Assembly: GCA_002731875.1 (NCBI GenBank)
Contig: PCCY01000020.1
Coordinates: 124,001 to 188,000 of the forward strand
Reading direction: 5' to 3'
Length of the DNA: 64,000 bases
From: Roseobacter sp.
GTDB lineage: Bacteria > Pseudomonadota > Alphaproteobacteria > Rhodobacterales > Rhodobacteraceae
The number at the start of each line of letters is the position of its first letter. Position 1 is the stretch's first letter. Position numbers and translations under genes: made by a program. The notes under the pieces were generated by a model. The model was not told where the DNA came from, ran no database searches, and was given only the letters and a program-made list of their open reading frames with translations. Shown one piece after another: positions 45,996-55,792 of the stretch.

Positions 45996-47352
45996 AACGA
46001 TCCCTAAGGATGAGATAACGGCGTTTGCGCGCGGCAAGGTGGCGGCGCGTGACGTTGTAACTCATCGCCGGGTACTGAATATCGCTATTCCCATCGTCGT
46101 TTCGAATGCCACAGTCCCGATATTGGGGGCGGTGGACACCGGCGTGGTCGGTCAGTTGGGTCTGGCTGCCCCGATCGGCGCGGTCGGGATCGGGGCAATC
46201 ATCCTCTCGGCGCTGTATTGGGTATTTGGCTTTTTGCGGATGGGCACCGTCGGGTTGACTGCGCAGGCAGCGGGCAATCAGGACGACGCCGAAGTGGCTG
46301 CGCTTTTGACCCGGGGATTGTTGATCGGGAGCCTCGCCGGCATGGCGTTGATCCTGTTGCAACTGCCGTTGTTTTGGGCGTCCTTTCAGGTGTCTCCGGC
46401 AAGCTCTGATGTGGAAGGGCCGGCACGAGCATATATGCGAATTCGCATATGGTCGGCCCCGGCGGCGATTTCGATTTATGCGATCACCGGTTGGTTGATC
46501 GCCCAAGAGCGTACCCGCGCCGTACTGGTCATTCAACTCTGGATGAACGGCATGAACATCTTGCTCGACCTTTGGTTCGTGCTGGGTCTGGATTGGGGGG
46601 TAGAAGGAGTTGCCTTTGCCACGTTCCTTGCCGAATGGACGGGTGCGGCGCTCGGTCTGTGGCTTTGCCGGGCGGCGTTTGCTGGTCCGGCATGGCGCGA
46701 CTGGGTGCAGGTGTTCGACGGGCCTCGATGGATCAACATGGCCCGCGTCAACAGCGATATCCTGATCCGGTCATTATTGCTCCAGGCGATCTTCGTATCG
46801 TTCCTGTTTCTGGGGTCGGGCCTTGGTGATGTCACGTTGGCCGCCAATCAAGTCCTGCTGCAATTTCTGATGATTACGGCTTTCGCGTTGGATGGCTTTG
46901 CGTTTGCTGCCGAAGCTTTGGTCGGTCGCGCCATGGGGGCCAGACAACGCGATATCGTGCGTCGCAGCGCCGTGCTTACCAGCGGCTGGGGGTTTGTCAT
47001 CTGCGTGTTGATGGCCGTTGTCTTTGCATGGGGTGGCGGGGCTATCATCGACCTGATGACCACCGCCGTTTCTGTACGTGCAGAGGCGCGCGTGTTTTTA
47101 CCTTACATGACCGCGGCACCTTTGCTGGGGTGCGCGTCGTGGATGCTGGACGGCGTTTTCATCGGAGCGACGAGATCGCGAGACATGCGAAACATGATGG
47201 CCGTATCCTTTGCGATCTACGCGGCAAGCGTTATCATCCTGTTGCCCTGGCTGGGCAATCATGGATTGTGGATATCGTTGCTGATTTCATTCGTCGCGCG
47301 CGGTGTCAGCCTGGGGCTGCGATATCCGGCGCTTGAACGGTCCGTTGCCTAG
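45988..47352 (+). CDS. MATE family efflux transporter
   Basis: 454 aa with about 12 hydrophobic segments. PILGAVDTGVVGQLG near the start of helix 1-2 and a matching arrangement in the second half define the DinF/NorM-type MATE family. Uses a proton or sodium gradient to export organic compounds. GTG start overlapping the preceding thioesterase, so the three are coupled. What it exports is unknown; a product of the thioesterases is one idea. Confidence 0.93.
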   Translation: MTETIPKDEITAFARGKVAARDVVTHRRVLNIAIPIVVSNATVPILGAVDTGVVGQLGLAAPIGAVGIGAIILSALYWVFGFLRMGTVGLTAQAAGNQDDAEVAALLTRGLLIGSLAGMALILLQLPLFWASFQVSPASSDVEGPARAYMRIRIWSAPAAISIYAITGWLIAQERTRAVLVIQLWMNGMNILLDLWFVLGLDWGVEGVAFATFLAEWTGAALGLWLCRAAFAGPAWRDWVQVFDGPRWINMARVNSDILIRSLLLQAIFVSFLFLGSGLGDVTLAANQVLLQFLMITAFALDGFAFAAEALVGRAMGARQRDIVRRSAVLTSGWGFVICVLMAVVFAWGGGAIIDLMTTAVSVRAEARVFLPYMTAAPLLGCASWMLDGVFIGATRSRDMRNMMAVSFAIYAASVIILLPWLGNHGLWISLLISFVARGVSLGLRYPALERSVA

Positions 47353-47379
47353 ACGGTCCAGCGAAACCCGTGGGTAATT

Positions 47380-47745
47380 CTAACGCGACGCTCCGCCTGC
47401 CAACAGTGGTTTGATCGCCTCGGGTGGCCGGCCAATGATCGCTGCGGTGCCTTTGAACGCGATTGGCCGTTCGATAAGAACCGGAAATTCGGCCATTGCC
47501 CGCAGCAGATCGTCATTGCTGGATGTCTTGGACAAGTTCAATTCCTTGAACTTGGCTTCTCCCGTGCGCATCATATCGATCGGGCGCAGGCCGAGAGCTT
47601 TTGAAGCGGCCGAAAGCTCTGCTTTGGTGGGGGCGTCATCCATGTAACGTCTGATCGTGACATCAACCTTTGCCTGTTCGATCAAGCCCAAGGTTTGACG
47701 CGACTTTGAACAACGCGGATTATGCCACAGGGTGATCATAGCCAT
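47380..47745 (-). CDS. arsC: ArsC-family arsenate reductase (glutaredoxin-linked type)
   Basis: 121 aa thioredoxin-like fold. The catalytic Cys12 is in [13 protein letters not shown], and the arginine triad region is seen in [13 protein letters not shown]. Reduces arsenate with glutathione/glutaredoxin; Spx/YffB-like homologues without arsenate function exist. Two starts are possible: ATG 47745 with GGCGG 5 bases ahead or ATG 47739 forming ATGA with the pyrD stop. No ars transporter is nearby, so an arsenic role is not supported by context. Confidence 0.85.
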   Translation of the reverse strand: MAMITLWHNPRCSKSRQTLGLIEQAKVDVTIRRYMDDAPTKAELSAASKALGLRPIDMMRTGEAKFKELNLSKTSSNDDLLRAMAEFPVLIERPIAFKGTAAIIGRPPEAIKPLLAGGASR

Positions 47746-48779
47746 TTTTTCCGCCTGCTGCCGACAGCGTCGGCAACAGTGTCGAACCCATCATGTTTTA
47801 ACAATTTGTCCAATCCGCGCGCAATATCTGCCGCCAGTGACAACCCGCCATACACCAACGCGGTATATAGCTGTACTGCGCTCGCACCCGCACAGATCTT
47901 GGCATACGCTTCCTCGGCTGAACTGATGCCGCCGACGCCGATCAGCGGAATATCGGTTAGCGTCGAAAGCCGGGCGAGAACGCGCGTCGACTTTTCAAAT
48001 AGGGGGGCACCGGATAATCCGCCCATCTCGCTGCGGTGGTGGCTTTGCAGGCCGTTGCGATCCAGTGTTGTGTTTGTCGCGATAATGGCTGCAACGCCCG
48101 CGTCGTTGGCAACGTCTGCGACGTCGGCAGTTTCGGCTTCGGTCAAATCCGGGGCAATTTTCAGAAACACAGGCGTATCGCCGCGCACGGCCATCACGCC
48201 AGCCAGCAGGCCCGCCAGTGCAGCCTTACCTTGTAGATCGCGAAGCTTTTCGGTGTTGGGGGATGACACGTTGACCGTCGCAAAATCCACATGATCCCGC
48301 GCCACTTCCATAACTCTGGCAAAGTCAGCGGCGCGATCCTGGCTGTTCTTATTAGCCCCAAGGTTCAATCCGACCGGCACACCGGCACCACGTCGCGCAA
48401 GGCGGGTGCAGATCACCTGCATCCCGTCATTGTTGAACCCAAAGCGGTTGATCGCCGCCCGGTCTTCGGTCAGTCGAAACAGCCGGGGTTTTTCATTGCC
48501 GGGCTGGGGCAAGGGGGTCGCGGCACCCACTTCGATAAAGCCGAACCCAGCATTGGAGAGAGGCGCAACGGCCGTGGCATTCTTGTCAAACCCCGCTGCC
48601 AGCCCGACCGGGTTAGGCAAAGACATGCCGGCGACGATCGTTTTCAATCTGGACGATGTGACCGGGCCTGGCGATGGTGCCAATCCTGCGCGCAGTGCCG
48701 CTATGGCGACGCCGTGGGCTGCCTCCGGGTCGATGCGGTGCAAGGCGCGCAGGCCCAGCTGTTCGGCGACTCGCCTCAT
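47736..48779 (-). CDS. pyrD: Dihydroorotate dehydrogenase (quinone)
   Basis: 347 aa, class 2, membrane-associated. FMN and substrate residues in [13 protein letters not shown] and NLGANKNS, and the class 2 catalytic Ser in [16 protein letters not shown], are visible. Oxidises dihydroorotate with ubiquinone in pyrimidine synthesis. It overlaps the DUF1330 gene upstream by 4 bases and arsC downstream. Confidence 0.97.
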   Translation of the reverse strand: MRRVAEQLGLRALHRIDPEAAHGVAIAALRAGLAPSPGPVTSSRLKTIVAGMSLPNPVGLAAGFDKNATAVAPLSNAGFGFIEVGAATPLPQPGNEKPRLFRLTEDRAAINRFGFNNDGMQVICTRLARRGAGVPVGLNLGANKNSQDRAADFARVMEVARDHVDFATVNVSSPNTEKLRDLQGKAALAGLLAGVMAVRGDTPVFLKIAPDLTEAETADVADVANDAGVAAIIATNTTLDRNGLQSHHRSEMGGLSGAPLFEKSTRVLARLSTLTDIPLIGVGGISSAEEAYAKICAGASAVQLYTALVYGGLSLAADIARGLDKLLKHDGFDTVADAVGSRRKKWL

Positions 48780-49207
48780 GCAAATTGATCGGTCAAGGGC
48801 AACGGGGCGCTGCGTATTAACCTTGAGGTCGCTACCGCCGCTTGCCGATGTACCACCGCCAGCTTGTAGCGCGGATCGGATATCATCCGCAAAAACGCAT
48901 GGGCGTTGGGATATTGCGCGATGAACATCAGATCCCAGGCTTCGTCACCGGGGCCGATCAAGGTTGCTTCGAATTGACCGCGCCAAAGGATCGACCCGCC
49001 CACGTCAGCCAAAACTGGCCCACTTTCGGCCCCGTAGTTCTTGTAGGCCTGTGCACCGGTCAGGGCCTTTGATGCCAAGGCATGATCATCTGGATAACAG
49101 GCCTTTTCGCGCAGACGCACGAGATTCAGCATGTTTATCGGGGTCTCGCGGTCCAGCGCTTTGAAGCTGTCAAACTGGTCCCGGTCCGGGTCGATATAGT
49201 TGGTCAT
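48776..49207 (-). CDS. DUF1330 domain protein
   Basis: 143 aa dimeric ferredoxin-like fold. [19 protein letters not shown] and [20 protein letters not shown] are typical of DUF1330. Function unknown. It overlaps both DUF952 (4 bases) and pyrD (4 bases), hence one transcription and translation unit. Confidence 0.88.
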   Translation of the reverse strand: MTNYIDPDRDQFDSFKALDRETPINMLNLVRLREKACYPDDHALASKALTGAQAYKNYGAESGPVLADVGGSILWRGQFEATLIGPGDEAWDLMFIAQYPNAHAFLRMISDPRYKLAVVHRQAAVATSRLIRSAPLPLTDQFA

Positions 49208-49554
49208 CCTTTTTCACTTTCAAAGCCGGCCGGAAATTCATGGGCACCGTTCACCAGCGGCAAGGGCTGGGCCCATACGACATCCGGCATTGTCAACTCG
49301 CGATAAAGATGCGGAAACTTGGCGTTGCCGCGCGATATTTCCCATCTCAAGGCATCGCCCAGGCGTTCCGTCTCGATGGCGAGCAGAAACAAATCGGTTT
49401 CATCGGCAAAATGCTTTGCCGCGGTTTCGGCCGCTTGGCTTGCGGTGGAGAAATGCACATAACCGTCGGTGACGTCGATGGGCGCACCGCGGGTGGACCC
49501 GTTCTGGCGCAGGGTTTGCCATTCGTCGGCGCGGAATATTTTGTATATCAGCAT
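49204..49554 (-). CDS. DUF952 domain protein
   Basis: 116 aa. IYKIFRADEWQTLRQNG and DGYVHFSTASQAAETAAKHF match DUF952, related to the glutathione S-transferase-linked small enzymes of unknown role. ATG 49554 begins MLIYKI as homologues do; the frame extends to 49608 but without support. First gene of DUF952-DUF1330-pyrD-arsC. Confidence 0.9.
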   Translation of the reverse strand: MLIYKIFRADEWQTLRQNGSTRGAPIDVTDGYVHFSTASQAAETAAKHFADETDLFLLAIETERLGDALRWEISRGNAKFPHLYRELTMPDVVWAQPLPLVNGAHEFPAGFESEKG

Positions 49555-49708
49555 GACCTTGTGATGCCTCGGTATAATCGATGGGTCAAGGGGCGACCGC
49601 CGTGCCACGCCAATTCGTTTGGCTTTGTCATTCGGGCCGATGAAACATCTTTGAAAACAAACGCGATACGGTCACGATACGTCAAACCTTCAACCTGGGG
49701 AGATGACC

Positions 49709-51265
49709 ATGAAACGATTCCTTTCGGCCACCGCGGTTCTTGCGCTGACGTCCGGCGCGGCAGCGGCTGACTTTAACCTGACAATTTTGCACACCAATGA
49801 TTTCCACTCGCGGTTCGAACCGATCAGCAAATACGACGGTCCGTGCCCTGCCGAGGATAACGCGGCGGGTGACTGCTTTGGAGGCACCGCCCGTCTGGTG
49901 AACGCAATCAAGGACGCGAAATCGCGAAGCTCCAACTTCGTGCTCGTCGACGGGGGGGACCAGTTTCAAGGATCGCTGTTTTACACGCGCTACAAGGGTA
50001 AGATGGCAGCCGAGATGATGAATATGCTTGGCTATGACGGGATGACAGTCGGAAACCACGAATTTGACGACGGACCGGAGGTGCTTGCCGGGTTCATGAA
50101 CGAGATCAATTTTCCGATCCTGATGTCGAATGCTGACGTTTCCGCAGAACCGTTGCTTGCGGGCAAGTTGGCTAGGTCGGCGGTGATCGAACGCGCAGGC
50201 GAGCCCATTGGGTTGATCGGGCTTACCACCGAAGACACGCCCGAACTTGCCAGCCCCGGTGAAACGGTGGTTTTTCTCGACTCGGTCGCGGCGGTTCAAG
50301 GCGAAGTCGATTTGCTGACGGCGCGGGGTGTAAACAAGATTATCGTGCTCAGCCATTCCGGCTATGGCGTGGATCAGATGGTTGCGAAAAACACCACGGG
50401 CGTTGATGTGATCGTGGGTGGCCACAGCAATTCACTGCTCAGCAACACAAATGATCGCGCCGATGGACCTTATCCCACTATGGTCAACCAGACAGCCATC
50501 GTGCAGGCCTATGCCTATGGTAAATACCTCGGTGAACTTAACGTGACCTTTGATGATGAAGGTAACGTCAAGCAAGCCTCGGGAGAACCGGTTCTGATTG
50601 ATGGACGCACGCCCGAGGACGAAGCCACGCTCGCGCGGATCGCCGAGCTTGCCGCCCCGCTTGAGGAAATACGCAACAAGGTTGTCGCCAATACCAATGA
50701 CCCGATCGACGGGGATCAGGCGGTTTGCCGGATCAAGGAATGCCAGATGGGCAATCTTGTGGCCGATGCGATGTTGGACAGAGTCGCCGATCAAGGTATC
50801 GAGGTCGCGATCCAGAACAGTGGCGGGTTGCGCGCCTCGATTGATGCCGGAGAAGTCACCATGGGTGAGGTGCTGGCGGTGCTGCCTTTCCAAAACACGC
50901 TGTCGACTTTTCAGGTTTCCGGGGCAGAGCTGATCGAAGCACTTGAAAACGGGGTTAGCCAGATCGACAAGGCGGCGGGTCGGTTTCCTCAGGTCGCGGG
51001 GATGACATTTACCGTGGATCCCAAGGCCGACGTGGGGCGTCGCATAAGCGATGTGACGGTATCGGGCATGCCCATTGACCCGGAAAAGACGTATGGAATG
51101 GTATCGAACAATTATGTACGCAATGGCGGGGATGGCTATGCGACGTTTAAAACCGCACAGAATGCGTATGACTATGGCCCCGATCTGGCCGATGTAACCG
51201 CCGAATTCATTGCCAAGAATGGCGATTATACCCCGTATATCGATGGTCGAATAAAGATAAAGTAG
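49709..51265 (+). CDS. Periplasmic 5'-nucleotidase / UDP-sugar hydrolase family
   Basis: 518 aa. Signal peptide MKRFLSATAVLALTSGAAAA, then the calcineurin-like metallophosphatase domain with HTNDFHSRFEP, DGGDQFQGSLF, GNHEFDDG and GGHSNSLL (metal ligands), and the 5'-nucleotidase C-terminal substrate domain (from about 320, QNSGGLRASIDAGEVT). Releases phosphate and nucleosides from extracellular nucleotides, feeding the salvage genes at 26-29 kb. ATG 49709 has GGGGAG 6 bases ahead. Confidence 0.94.
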   Translation: MKRFLSATAVLALTSGAAAADFNLTILHTNDFHSRFEPISKYDGPCPAEDNAAGDCFGGTARLVNAIKDAKSRSSNFVLVDGGDQFQGSLFYTRYKGKMAAEMMNMLGYDGMTVGNHEFDDGPEVLAGFMNEINFPILMSNADVSAEPLLAGKLARSAVIERAGEPIGLIGLTTEDTPELASPGETVVFLDSVAAVQGEVDLLTARGVNKIIVLSHSGYGVDQMVAKNTTGVDVIVGGHSNSLLSNTNDRADGPYPTMVNQTAIVQAYAYGKYLGELNVTFDDEGNVKQASGEPVLIDGRTPEDEATLARIAELAAPLEEIRNKVVANTNDPIDGDQAVCRIKECQMGNLVADAMLDRVADQGIEVAIQNSGGLRASIDAGEVTMGEVLAVLPFQNTLSTFQVSGAELIEALENGVSQIDKAAGRFPQVAGMTFTVDPKADVGRRISDVTVSGMPIDPEKTYGMVSNNYVRNGGDGYATFKTAQNAYDYGPDLADVTAEFIAKNGDYTPYIDGRIKIK

Positions 51266-51328
51266 CGCGCACAATTCTGCGTGGCACTGTGCCTTTCAAT
51301 GCGTGGGCACCGTGCTTCGCATGGCTTT

Positions 51329-52576
51329 TCACGCGTTGCCAGCGACACTGTCTGCCTTGGCAAAGGCCGCCGTTTGCGGTGTTGAAATGCGCCCGCCCGG
51401 AACCGGACGGAAATCGATCTTGTCTTCCACGGGAACTGCTTCGCGTTTCATGATGCGGAACATGGTGTAGAAGATGATCACGACGTGACTGCCCGCCGTG
51501 ATGACAAACAGCGCGCGATCTGCAAAGCCGGCCATCGCCCAACCGGCGATCAATGGGCCGACAATTCCACCGATACCATAAAGCAACAGCAAGCCGCCGG
51601 AAATTTGGATCGAGGTTCCAGGGGCAGCGTGGTCATTGGCGTGGGCGACAATGACCGGATACATGGCGAAAATGGACCCGCCTAAAACCCCCGCCAGCAC
51701 CAGATTAAGGGCTCTGCTGTCAGGCGCGAAAACAAGAAATGCGGCATCGGCGGCAAGGGCGAGCACCGCCAACCCGATCAAGACGTGACGTCGGTCAGTC
51801 TTATCTGACAGCCAGCCGACGGGAATCTGCGCCAGTGCTCCGGCCAAGATCGGAATGGATGTGAAAAGCGCAATTGTCGCGAGAACAAGCCCGACACGTT
51901 CGGCGTAAACCGCAGCAAGCGTGCCGAAGGCCGAATTGGAAACCCCGACGAATAGCACCGCGATGACGGCCACAGGGGAGTTGCGCCAAAGTGCCTTGAG
52001 ATCAAGATTGACGCTAACCAGCGGGGCAGGGGTCGCACTGGAACTGACAGCGGTCGGAACCAGTGCCAAGCAATAAAAGATCGCGGCAATCGCGAAAAAG
52101 GTAAATCCGTTCGGGTCCCCCACCGTCAACAGCATTTGGCCCGCAGTGGTCGCGCCCAAGTTAACCATCGTGTAGACTCCAAACACCTTTCCTCGGCTGG
52201 AAGGTTCGGTCTGTTCGGACAGCCAGCTTTCCACAATCATTGCCGCCCCGGCAAAGCAGAAACCGCACAGGGCCCGCAGAATGATCCAGGCGATCGGAGT
52301 CACCAGCAACGCGCTCAGCAATATGGAAATTGCCGCGATCGCGGCCATCGCACCGAATGCCCTGATGTGACCAACGCGCCCGACCAGCCGGGCGGTGAAG
52401 ATGCAGCCCGACACATAGCCGATAGCCCAGCCGGTTCCCAATAAACCCAACGACAGCGCCGAGAACCCCTCGTATTGACCTCGCAGAGGTAAAATCAGCC
52501 CATTTATCCCGCCAGCGAAAAGCAGAAATGCGGAGCCAAGCAACAAGGTACTGACAGGCAGGAATTGGCGAAGCAT
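51329..52576 (-). CDS. MFS transporter (YcaD-like)
   Basis: 415 aa with 12 predicted membrane helices. GYVSGCIFTARLVGRVGHIR (A-motif-like loop between helices 2 and 3) and its second-half counterpart VGWLSDKTDRRHV are present. Resembles the YcaD/DHA family of uncertain substrate. ATG 52576 chosen (AAAGG upstream), as the 14 extra residues to 52618 are basic and unsupported. Confidence 0.92.
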   Translation of the reverse strand: MLRQFLPVSTLLLGSAFLLFAGGINGLILPLRGQYEGFSALSLGLLGTGWAIGYVSGCIFTARLVGRVGHIRAFGAMAAIAAISILLSALLVTPIAWIILRALCGFCFAGAAMIVESWLSEQTEPSSRGKVFGVYTMVNLGATTAGQMLLTVGDPNGFTFFAIAAIFYCLALVPTAVSSSATPAPLVSVNLDLKALWRNSPVAVIAVLFVGVSNSAFGTLAAVYAERVGLVLATIALFTSIPILAGALAQIPVGWLSDKTDRRHVLIGLAVLALAADAAFLVFAPDSRALNLVLAGVLGGSIFAMYPVIVAHANDHAAPGTSIQISGGLLLLYGIGGIVGPLIAGWAMAGFADRALFVITAGSHVVIIFYTMFRIMKREAVPVEDKIDFRPVPGGRISTPQTAAFAKADSVAGNA

Positions 52577-53032
52577 AAGGGGGGCCTTTAATCTGTCATG
52601 CCTGCGACGGCGGGTCATGATACGGTTCTACGTGACGGTCATCGCGCCGGTCACGATGGTCTATCCATCCTTGCCTTTGGCTGCACAAGCATAGGGCGGT
52701 TTAGTGATTTGCATATCTGTCTGCAACATAGACCTTGCCCCGGTTAAGTAAAACCGAATGTCGGTAACCTATGCGGCGATATCACTGTGCGGGACGGCGT
52801 GGTATTCATCGGTTGGGATTTGAGGTATCAAAATTGCGCATGACGTCGAAGGCAGAAAGAGAATGCCGGCGGGAACATCTGCTGGTCCGATAACGGGGAC
52901 GTCAATTTTCAACTGGGCCGCTGATGCAAACGCAAGGGCAGCAAGACATGGTATTTCGTGCGGCCACGGTCTGGTCACAGTCGGCGCAATAACGGATGAG
53001 GGCTGAAACCCGCGTCCCCTAGCGGGTCATCG
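52577..53032. other. 456-bp gap without a convincing gene
   Basis: Between the MFS gene start and the cupredoxin-like gene stop. One minus-strand frame (52769-52978, 69 codons from a GTG) has a hydrophobic stretch but no SD. No hairpin or repeat of the families seen elsewhere was found. It should hold the MFS promoter. Confidence 0.5.
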
Positions 53033-53392
53033 TTATTCGCTGAGCGGGGGCGCGGCGAAGCTGATCTCGCCGGTATAGCTTACTTCGCCGTACCGGGTTT
53101 CACCGGTGGCAACGAACTGTAGCGGAGTTTTGCTGTCGACAGGATACGTAAAGGTTTGGCCCCGGCTCATGTTACCTGATTTCCAACTTTTTCTGTCGCC
53201 CAGGATTGAGCGGACGTCTGATGCCTCGTTGGTAAACTGAACTTTGTCACCGGGTTGCAGATAGGTTACCGCCGGGAAGAACCCCCGGTCGTGTATCAAG
53301 ACATAATGGGTCTGGGCGACTGCGCTGCCAGCGCTGAGCACCAAGCCGACTGTCACGGATACCATCGCCGTTTTGCGAACAGAATTATACAT
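53033..53392 (-). CDS. Small secreted cupredoxin-like protein
   Basis: 119 aa. Signal peptide NSVRKTAMVSVTVGLVLSAG ending AVAQ, then a beta-rich domain with GFFPAVTYLQPGDKVQFTNE, the plastocyanin/cupredoxin N-terminal pattern. The usual copper ligands (Cys and a C-terminal His-Met) are not evident, so it may not bind copper. AGGAG lies 8 bases before ATG 53392. Expressed alone. Function unknown. Confidence 0.75.
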   Translation of the reverse strand: MYNSVRKTAMVSVTVGLVLSAGSAVAQTHYVLIHDRGFFPAVTYLQPGDKVQFTNEASDVRSILGDRKSWKSGNMSRGQTFTYPVDSKTPLQFVATGETRYGEVSYTGEISFAAPPLSE

Positions 53393-53493
53393 TGTACCGC
53401 TCCTTACCATCATTCGGGCAGAGTCGGTGGTCTCCATCCGAGCAAGTTGAGCTTCATTTAATGAACTATTAAGGCGTAATTAGGGCAAATTGG

Positions 53494-54402
53494 TTATAAA
53501 TGCCTATCCGTTTGGGCCGCCAACCATCCTTTGAAAGATTTCAACGCCGCTGTTTCGACGCGATCCTCGGGCCAGACAAGGTAATAATTGCCGATACTGT
53601 GGGTGGTTTGGGTCGATGCCAATACCAGTTGTCCATCGCGCAGATAGGGGGCTGCGGAAAACGTCGGCAACAGGGCTACTCCCAGCCCGTGTACCGCTGC
53701 CTGCGCCATGGTGGAAAACTGATCAAAGACCATACCGGCAGGGGGGTCCTGTGTGACGCCGAGCGCACGCAGCCATCGCGACCAACCGCGTGGGCGGGTG
53801 TCAAGATGCAATAGCGGATAGGTGAGGATTTCAGCGGCGTTTTCCAAAGGAGCACCCAAAAGCTCGGGCGCACAGACCGGCACGACGGTTTCTGGCATAA
53901 GATGCAGATAACCGACGCCGGGCCAGTCCTCCTTGCCAAAGTGAATTGCGGCGTCGAAAGGGCTGTTCTGAAATGAAAACGGGTGGAGTCGGGTGCTGAG
54001 GTTCACCGTGACTTCGGGGTGGGTCTGGGCGAAATCGCGCAATCTGGGGGCCAGCCAATGCATGCCGAACCCCGGCAGTATAGCAAGGTTCAGCGCACCG
54101 GCCGTCGGGTTGGTCCGGGCTGATATCGACGCCTGTGCCAGCTTGTTAAGTATGTCGCGCACCTGCACGACATAACTTTTCCCCGCGTCGGTCAACACCA
54201 ACTGACGGCCCTGCCGCCCAAGCAGGGCAACGCCCAACTGATCTTCCAACGTCTTGAGTTGCCGGCTGATGGCGCTTTGGGTCAGCGATAACTCGCGTGC
54301 CGCCTGCGTGGCACTGCCAAGCCGGGCAACCGCTTCGAAGGCGAGCAATGCATTGACCGAAGGCAGGAAGCGACGCGGCGCTATCATATGACTTTTACTC
54401 AT
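53494..54402 (-). CDS. LysR family regulator (GcvA-like), divergent from gcdH
   Basis: 302 aa. HTH in SVNALLAFEAVARLGSATQA through LSLTQSAISRQLKTLE (about 15-55), followed by a LysR effector domain (about 95-300). The GcvA/AmpR branch is indicated by LPSVNALLAFEA. It is divergent from the glutaryl-CoA dehydrogenase gene across 81 bp, the classical arrangement for a LysR activator and its target. The effector may be glutarate or glutaryl-CoA; inference. Confidence 0.92.
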   Translation of the reverse strand: MSKSHMIAPRRFLPSVNALLAFEAVARLGSATQAARELSLTQSAISRQLKTLEDQLGVALLGRQGRQLVLTDAGKSYVVQVRDILNKLAQASISARTNPTAGALNLAILPGFGMHWLAPRLRDFAQTHPEVTVNLSTRLHPFSFQNSPFDAAIHFGKEDWPGVGYLHLMPETVVPVCAPELLGAPLENAAEILTYPLLHLDTRPRGWSRWLRALGVTQDPPAGMVFDQFSTMAQAAVHGLGVALLPTFSAAPYLRDGQLVLASTQTTHSIGNYYLVWPEDRVETAALKSFKGWLAAQTDRHL

Positions 54403-54483
54403 AGGTTCAGGACAAAGCAGCGATAGTCATTTGCCGTTTGCTTTGCAATACTGCCCCAAATTCGCACCCCGAGGAGAACACCG

Positions 54484-55706
54484 ATGAGCACTGAATTGCC
54501 AGTATTGAAAGCAAAGGACGCACCGGACATGGGGAGCTTTGATTGGGCAGACCCGTTCCGCCTTGTCGATCAGTTGACCGAAGACGAGCGCATGATCCAG
54601 CAAAGTGCCCGCGCGTATGCGCAGGAAAAGCTGCAGCCCCGCGTGATCGACGCCTTTGCCAACGAAACCACCGACCCTTCGATATTTCGCGAAATGGGCG
54701 ACATGGGGCTTCTGGGCGTCACGGTGCCCGAGCATATGGCGGGCTGGGGGGGAGCTATGTTTCCTACGGTCTGGTCGCACGTGAAGTTGAACGTGTGGAC
54801 AGTGGCTATCGGTCGATGATGTCGGTGCAATCCAGCTTGGTGATGTATCCGATCTACGCCTATGGCTCGGAAGAGCAGCGCATGAAGTATCTGCCGAAAC
54901 TGTCCAGTGGCGAATTCATCGGCTGCTTTGGCCTGACAGAACCGGATGCGGGCTCTGACCCTGCGGGCATGAAGACCCGTGCGGTGAAAACCGCCAATGG
55001 CTACAAGCTGACCGGCTCCAAGATGTGGATCTCGAACGCGCCGATCGCGGATGTTTTCGTGGTCTGGGCCAAGTCCGAAGAGCACGGCGGCAAGATCCGC
55101 GGCTTCATCCTTGAAAAAGGCATGAAGGGTCTGTCCGCACCCAAGATCGGCAATAAGCTGTCGCTGCGCGCCTCGATCACAGGCGAGATCGTGATGGACA
55201 ACGTCGAAGTCGACGAAGATGCGTTGCTGCCCCATGTCGAAGGTCTGAAAGGCCCATTCGGCTGTTTGAACCGCGCCCGATATGGCATCAGCTGGGGCGC
55301 ACTGGGGGCCGCTGAATTCTGCTGGCACGCCTCGCGTCAATACGGTCTGGATCGCAAACAGTTCAACAAGCCGCTGGCGCAGACACAGCTGTTCCAGAAA
55401 AAGCTGGCCGACATGCAGACCGAAATCGCGCTTGGACTGCAAGCCTCGTTGCAAGTGGGTCGTCTGATGGACAATGCCAACGCCGCGCCGGAAATGATCT
55501 CTATCGTCAAGCGCAACAACTGCGGCAAGGCGCTGGACATCGCCCGCATGTCCCGCGACATGCACGGCGGCAACGGCATCAGCGGCGAATTCCAGGTGAT
55601 CCGCCACATGATGAACCTCGAGACGGTGAACACCTATGAAGGCACGCACGACGTGCACGCGCTGATCCTGGGCCGCGCCCAGACCGGCCTGCAGGCGTTC
55701 TTCTAA
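54484..55706 (+). pseudogene. gcdH: Glutaryl-CoA dehydrogenase, interrupted by a one-base deletion
   Basis: Catalyses glutaryl-CoA to crotonyl-CoA in lysine/tryptophan degradation. Frame 1 reads normally from ATG 54484 to Glu83 (GLLGVTVPE). Then it must shift: one G is missing after position 54732, where GAG-CATATGG would be GAG-GCATATGG in the intact gene. The rest ([56 protein letters not shown] with catalytic Glu) is in another frame to 55706. Restoring one base gives 407 aa, the family's normal length. Both halves are otherwise intact, so the event is recent or a sequencing error. Without the base, the product is a 111-aa fragment. Confidence 0.88.
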
Positions 55707-55715
55707 AGCATTGGA

Positions 55716-55736
55716 AAAGGGGCTCCATGCCCCTTT
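55716..55736 (+). terminator. Hairpin after gcdH
   Basis: AAAGGGGC and GCCCCTTT pair over 8 bp around TCCAT, 10 bp after the gcdH stop. Only three T residues at the 3' side, so moderately strong. Confidence 0.7.
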
Positions 55737-55792
55737 GGGACCACCATTCTTGCCACTGATCTGGCAAGATACGCATAGTCATAAGGTGTAAG

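Noticed and set aside
52769-52978. 69-codon minus-strand ORF in the 456-bp gap
   Set aside because: GTG start without SD and no family resemblance. It could be a remnant of a secreted protein, but I cannot support it.
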